Assembly (NCBI GenBank): GCA_019671005.1
Contig: CM033715.1
Coordinates: 9,920,001-9,984,000, forward strand
Direction of reading: 5' to 3'
DNA: 64,000 bases
Source: Hibiscus mutabilis
Taxonomy: Eukaryota > Streptophyta > Magnoliopsida > Malvales > Malvaceae
In this document: positions 59,372 through 64,000 of the stretch, one piece after another
How the letters are laid out: each line of letters opens with the position of its first letter
Numbering within the stretch: the first letter of the stretch is position 1
Translations under genes and position numbers: made by a program
Notes under the pieces: generated by a model
The model's input: the letters and a program-made list of their open reading frames with translations, nothing else
Databases searched by the model: none
Told to the model about the DNA's origin: nothing

Positions 59372-60043
59372 AATCTAATTTTTTTTGTCAAATATTTTTG
59401 TGTCATATTCTTCTCTATTTGATTTTTACTTAGCCGACGGTAATATTAAAATTTTTAATGTTAGTTGTCGACTGCCAGTGTTTATTATTTTTTATTTTTT
59501 CATACTATATCTTTTGTTTTGTTTTTTTGTTTTTTTTTCAATTTTGAATAAGAATTTCTGTCTTTGTGATACGCTTTCTTTATGCTCTTGTGCCACGATC
59601 CTTATGGCTTTTGATATGTTTTTCGCATACTTTTTGCAGTAGTTTTGGTGGTCTCACAAAGACCCTCACGACATTTGTTTTCTGATTGGTTTGCCGGTGG
59701 TCACGAATAGTTAGATCACCTCTTTGGTAAAAAGTTGTTTGTCGATATAATTAGAATTGTGTAGCGAAACAACCTACCAAATAGTCTGGTTCGCTCACCA
59801 CTCCCTTATCTCTTCGTAAATGTCTCGTTCGATAACGATACCGAGTTCTTTTGATGTTGGACGTCACTCTCAAGAAAATATTTAATTTTTTCGTATCTTT
59901 GGGGTTTAATATTATTTTATGTATGAGTTTTTTGGTTACTATTGTTTCCAATTTTTTCTCTATGCTTGGGTGCGGTATAATTCTAATTTCTTTCATTGTT
60001 TTTATTAATGAAATCCAGTTGCTATTGTTAAAAAAATCTAATT
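59372..60043 (+). mobile_element. Short poly-A retroposon, copy B
   Basis: The insertion is 59381-60034. AATCTAATT stands on both sides (59372-59380, 60035-60043), and an A run closes the right end. It shares with copy A (9397-10006) the words TGTCGACTGCCAG/TGTCGACCACTGG, GGTTCGCTCACCACTCC, and TCCAGTTGCTATTGTTAAAA at the end. The open frame 59385-59642 is hydrophobic and T-rich and is not convincing as a gene. Confidence 0.7.
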
Positions 60044-60059
60044 AACTTGAATATTAAAT

Positions 60060-60960
60060 TAAGATTATGTTTAGTAACAAGCGGATAATTGGTAATTGAT
60101 AGTGAATTGTACTAGTTAATTTAACTAGTTAATTATATTACTTGATTATATAAAAATGTTTGATAAAATTAACTGATAGCGGATAGTCGTTTGTTTATTT
60201 GAACAAGAAAAATGACTAGGGATGGCCATGAGTTGAGTCTTTGGTTGATGCGCATTGACCCGAAAAATGTAGCGCCTTCATCCAAACTCGACCCGACATT
60301 TTATGATGTCACACCGACCCGAATTTTAGAGTAAAAATTCAAACTCGACCCAACATAAATATTTTTTATTCGATAAAATAAGGAATTAATTGAAAAATAT
60401 AAATAGAGAGGGCCATTATAGTAATTATTCCATTTTAATTTGACAAAATAAGGAGATAATTAAAATATATATAAGAGATATGCATTATAGCAATTATAGC
60501 CAAATATTTAGAATAAAGTTAAACTATTATTTTGGGCCGGGTCGGGTCATATATTTTTCACCTTAAACCCTAGCTCGACCCGACCCATACTATCCTAAAA
60601 AAACTCAACCCGAACTCGATTTTTTTAAAACCCAACCTTATAGGGCCGGAACTCGTTGGGTCTTGATCAGATGACCATCCCTAAAATGACATATAAATAC
60701 ATTGTTATATTCAATACTTGTTTGAATAATTTATTGATTATCAATATTAGGCATCTATTAATATGTATTAGATTGAGATCCACTAATTGGTTGAATGGTA
60801 AAAAATGCTCATGTTGCCCCATCTTGCTCGTGTCTGAATTTCGACGTTTGCCTTGAAAATATAAATATCTATCCACTTAATAAAAAAATATATTTAGATT
60901 ATGAAGGAACTAATTTTTTTAATAAACATTACTAAGCATAAGCATAAATGATGAAATGTA
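60060..60960. mobile_element. Inverse copy of the 38668 element, interrupted by a hAT element
   Basis: The piece 60060-60208 begins with ATGTTTAGTAACAAGC and contains ACTGATAGCGGATAGTCG and TTTGAACAAG. The piece 60691-60900 contains TTTGAATAATTTATTGAT and GCATCTATTAATATG. These follow the inverted order of the element at 38668-39235. The hAT element 60217-60682 splits it. Confidence 0.45.
60209..60690. mobile_element. hAT-type non-autonomous element, copy 5
   Basis: The element is 60217-60682 (466 bp). AAAATGAC flanks both ends (60209-60216, 60683-60690). The left end is TAGGGATGGCCATG; the right end reads inward AGGGATGGTCATC, lacking one terminal T. The interior has CGACCCGAC and GGGTCGGGTC words like copy 2. 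No transposase is present. Confidence 0.85.
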
Positions 60961-61010
60961 TATATTAATCTTTTTATTTATGAAATTACATTTTTAATAT
61001 AATTTTATTA

Positions 61011-64000
61011 AGGGAAAACTATACGAACGGTCACCCAATTATCACTATTTTTTATTTTGGTCACTTAACTAAATTTTTCGTCAAAATTGTCACTAAAGTT
61101 TTGTTTCGTTGTCATTTTGTTCACCTGCAGTTAAAAACTTAACAGAGATTGTGATGTGTGATGGGATAATAATACTTTTAGTCCTAAAATTTATACATTC
61201 TATCAATCTAGTCCTAATAAAAAATAATTCATCAAATATTTGGACTAAACCCCAAATTTCACCTCTTCTTCTTCTTCTTCTTCAACAACAACAACAACAA
61301 CACTACTCTTTTACCCCTTTTTCATCACTTCACTAAACACTCAACTAAGATATTTTATATAATAATTTATCTTTAGAAACATTTTTTTTTAATTCTCCAA
61401 GCAGTTCTCCAAGCAGAGAATGAAGTGGAAAAAGAAAGGGATGGAGAATTTGGGGTTTAGTATAAATATTTAATACAATTGTCGTGATCATTTTTTAACC
61501 GATGTGTGAAAATAGCATGATGATTAATCTTTAAAAATAAAGTTTACCTTTTAAAAATTAGGTTTTTCATGTTAATTTGGAGTCTTCCTTTATTTAATCT
61601 TGAAAACAATTTGGAGTCGCCACTGGTCACTTTGGTAGACCGGACACCATAAAAACAACCAGAGATTCATTCTTAAAATTTTAGGTTTGGGATTCGTTTA
61701 CGTTTGGGGAAGGATTAGCACCCCCAAATGCTCGTTATCGGTACCTTTTAATTTTACGTGGCATTTTGACATTTTGAACAATAATTTGAATTTAATTTAA
61801 CCATAATTATTAATTAGATTTAAATTTCAAATGGAGATATTCTTTTATAAGGAAATATATTTTGAACGAATACGAGATTAGAAGCGTCCAGTTACTTTAG
61901 AAAACCTCGATTCGTATTCAAAAATATATCCCAACATAAAAGGTTTAAATGCATAACCAGTTATTGTCTTGTTGTTTTTAAGTTCTAACTTAAAAGGCTC
62001 TAATTAATTAAAATTTTTAAAGGCTATGAATATTATTAAATTTAGGGTGTTTATGAAATAACACCCAATTACTTGAGAACTATTCATATTAAAACCCTAA
62101 ATTGAACAATATTCTTAATTTGATTAGTGAATCTAATTAATTAAGTACTAGTCCTAATTAAAGCTTTAATTTAATTAGCTAGGTTAATTTCATATTCTAA
62201 GTTAAAATGAGTATCAAATATTCTACTTAAAAGCCCCCTTGAATAACATCTCATTGCAATGAGACATTATCCAACTTAGGACTTCAAAGCTTTCCTTTCA
62301 ATACTCATTTATTTTCTATAATTATCTCTCATATTTAATTATTTGATCATAATTAAAGAACCTAGATATTAAGGCTCTAAACAATTCATTAAATCTAAGT
62401 GAATTAATTACCTAAGAAAATATACTATCTGCTTTATTTAAAATCAAGCAACAATCATAATTTAATTGCAATTAAAATAAAACCATTAAAGGAAACTAGA
62501 CTAAATTGAAAGGAATTGAAACTTGGAACTCATTTCATTAAAGAAAAGGACTAAATTTAAAAGAGTACAAAATATGGCAGCCCAAAGCATGAAATTCCAA
62601 GAGTAGGGCACGAGTCATCCAACCCGACCCGATCGACTCACGAATCCAACCCAAACCCAGCTACAAAAAGCTCTAAACCGAGCCAACTCGGTCATAACCC
62701 ATCTTCCCCCTCTCTCCTCTCTTACATACTTTGACCACAAACATTCACAAACCCAAATTTTACCCAAAAATTAGATCAAACTAGCCTTTTTCCTTTGAGT
62801 TCTTCACGTGTTCATCACATTTGTGATGAACACGAAGAACATAAGCTCTTGCGGCCACCTAGTCCACCGTTTTGATCCACAGCCACCAAGCTCCGACCAA
62901 ACGTAGCTGTTCGCCGGCTTTCATCCACAATATCCAGCCACCATGGTGTAAATTTCGACCACCATCCGCCGCCGTCCAAAAATCCTAAACTTTCAATTTT
63001 CCCAAATTCCAAACCTAAAAACCCTAAATCTAATCCCTAATCCGATAAGATTCTCAATCTTCCCCTCCTAAATCTTTCCTACCCGTAACCACCCCTCTTC
63101 GACTCCAACAACTCTCTAAACAACTCCAACAACATAGAAATATAAGCCACCAGTCTTCTTTTTCATTTATGTTTTTAGTTCTGTTTTTCATTATCTTTGC
63201 TTTGATCTCATTTTTGTATCTACTTTTGCAGGTAATTAAAAATGGAGAAGAGATTACCTTCTTAGCCGCGAAACAACAATCATGCTCCCTTGTTTCAGCG
63301 ACTATTCACTACTCCGGTGGCTCTTCGTATCCACGGCGACCGATCGGGTTCTTAGGCGGCGCTTCGGCTTCGAAAGTAAGGCTCACTCTCTCTTCTTTAT
63401 TATATTTTATTATTATTATTAACTATTTTTTATGATTATCCTTAATGATCCTCTAACACTCTCTCTTTTGCCTTTTATAGGTGGGTGGAAAGTGACATCA
63501 TCGCTGACGTCAGCGACCAGCTATATCCAACAAAATCACAATCAGTGGCATTGTCTACAAATGAATAGGAGGGTGCCATGTGGCGGGTTTAAGCGGGAAA
63601 ACTGGTTTTTGGATTAGACTTGTGTTTATTGAGTTGGATGTGGGTTGAGTAACTGATGTAATGAGCTGTAATAGAGATTGGATTTGGGCCTTAAAAATCT
63701 AAAATAGGCTTTGTGTATATTGAACATTGTATTTACGAACATGTGGAATTTTTGGGCTGTTATTGGGCTTATTTATTTTTTATTTATTCGAGTTTTATTT
63801 ATAGTGAAAAATATAGCATATATGGGTATACCCGGGTAAAATTCGGGTCTTACAAGAATGTAATAATTTTAGGGAGTAAAATTGTTATTAAACCATGCCA
63901 TGTCACAATCTCTGTTAAATATTTAACGTCCGGTGACCAAAACGAAATGTTAGTGACGGTTTTGACGAAAAATTTAGTTGGGTGACCAAAATAAAAAAGG
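61011..64000. mobile_element. Long-arm foldback element, runs past the window end
   Basis: The left arm is about 61011-61203. It starts AGGGAAAACTATACG and contains GGTCAC, TAAATTTTTCGTCAAAA, AACAGAGATTGTGA and TACATTCT. The right arm (63855 to the window end) carries the same words inverted. The terminus equals that of the hairpin at 30051-30474, so they are one family. A (TTC)n(CAA)n tract is at 61264-61302. The LTR unit 61480-63854 sits inside, exactly at the inner end of the right arm. The outer right terminus is outside the window. Confidence 0.7.
61475..63859 (+). mobile_element. Solo-LTR-like unit (2.4 kb), same family as the 42075 unit
   Basis: The unit is 61480-63854. It starts TGTCGTGATC and ends AATTCGGGTCTTACA. 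The flanks ACAAT (61475-61479) and AGAAT (63855-63859) agree at four of five bases. Its first ~270 bases match the 5' end of the minus-strand unit at 42075-45873 in order (TTGGAGTCGCCAC, GACACCATAA, GGGGAAGGATTAG, ATCGGTACC). A CT-rich GC-richer part (62690-63480) follows. No retroviral-type gag or pol was recognised, and short frames have no domain. Confidence 0.65.

Noticed and set aside
59385..59642. 85-codon hydrophobic frame as a small membrane protein
   Set aside because: It lies within the poly-A retroposon, and the frame is not kept in copy A at 9397-10006.
1..64000. CRISPR array, bacterial operon, rRNA or tRNA gene
   Set aside because: No regularly spaced repeats with unique spacers, no ribosome-binding-site gene runs, and no cloverleaf sequence beyond the SINE-like A/B boxes were seen.

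Overview
This is a window of plant nuclear genome. The genes have short introns with GT..AG borders and plant-type products (a CIB/HBI1-type bHLH, a laccase, cyclase-associated protein, a plant BTB/POZ protein, CAF1). The intergenic DNA is very AT-rich and packed with plant transposons. A eudicot fits best. Malvaceae, perhaps Gossypium, is my guess from remembered protein and repeat resemblance, and it is not proved by the sequence.

Genic layout. (1) 11.6-14.0 kb, plus strand: a complete five-exon bHLH transcription factor gene. (2) 21.3-23.7 kb, plus strand: a six-exon laccase with intact splice sites but one in-frame stop in exon 5. (3) 25.5-29.8 kb, minus strand: a complete ten-exon cyclase-associated protein gene (CAP1). 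(4) 52.4-54.6 kb, plus strand: a complete two-exon BTB/POZ protein gene. (5) 55.07-55.94 kb, minus strand: an intronless CAF1-type deadenylase copy broken by two frameshifts. (6) 56.92-57.02 kb, minus strand: a lone first exon that looks like a PXA/PX-domain (sorting-nexin-like) protein. It abuts a 100-N assembly gap, and its other exons are not recognisable here. The genes are unrelated, ordinary plant neighbours. No operon-like or pathway cluster was seen.

Between genes. Many insertions can be bounded by target-site duplications. Two full insertion stacks stand out. At 30.8-38.6 kb a long decayed LINE (17-bp duplication) carries a 1.6-kb solo-LTR-like insertion (5-bp duplication). At 41.4-47.0 kb a hAT-type element was entered by a LINE fragment, which was then entered by a 3.8-kb solo-LTR-like unit, each level with its own duplication. 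A second LTR of the same family (61.5-63.9 kb) sits inside a long inverted-repeat element. There are five hAT-like non-autonomous elements, two tRNA-derived SINE-like copies, two copies of one short poly-A retroposon, several LINE 3' ends, and many long-armed foldback elements. Three of the foldbacks lie beside or inside genes: upstream of CAP1, in the last CAP1 intron, and between the laccase and CAP1.

No tRNA, rRNA, CRISPR or bacterial feature was found. I see no clear new molecular system. The most informative items are the nested insertion histories, the broken laccase and CAF1 genes, the truncated exon at the gap, and the 5' leader of the bHLH gene. All boundaries were read by eye. Exon models rest on splice consensus, reading phase and remembered family alignments.
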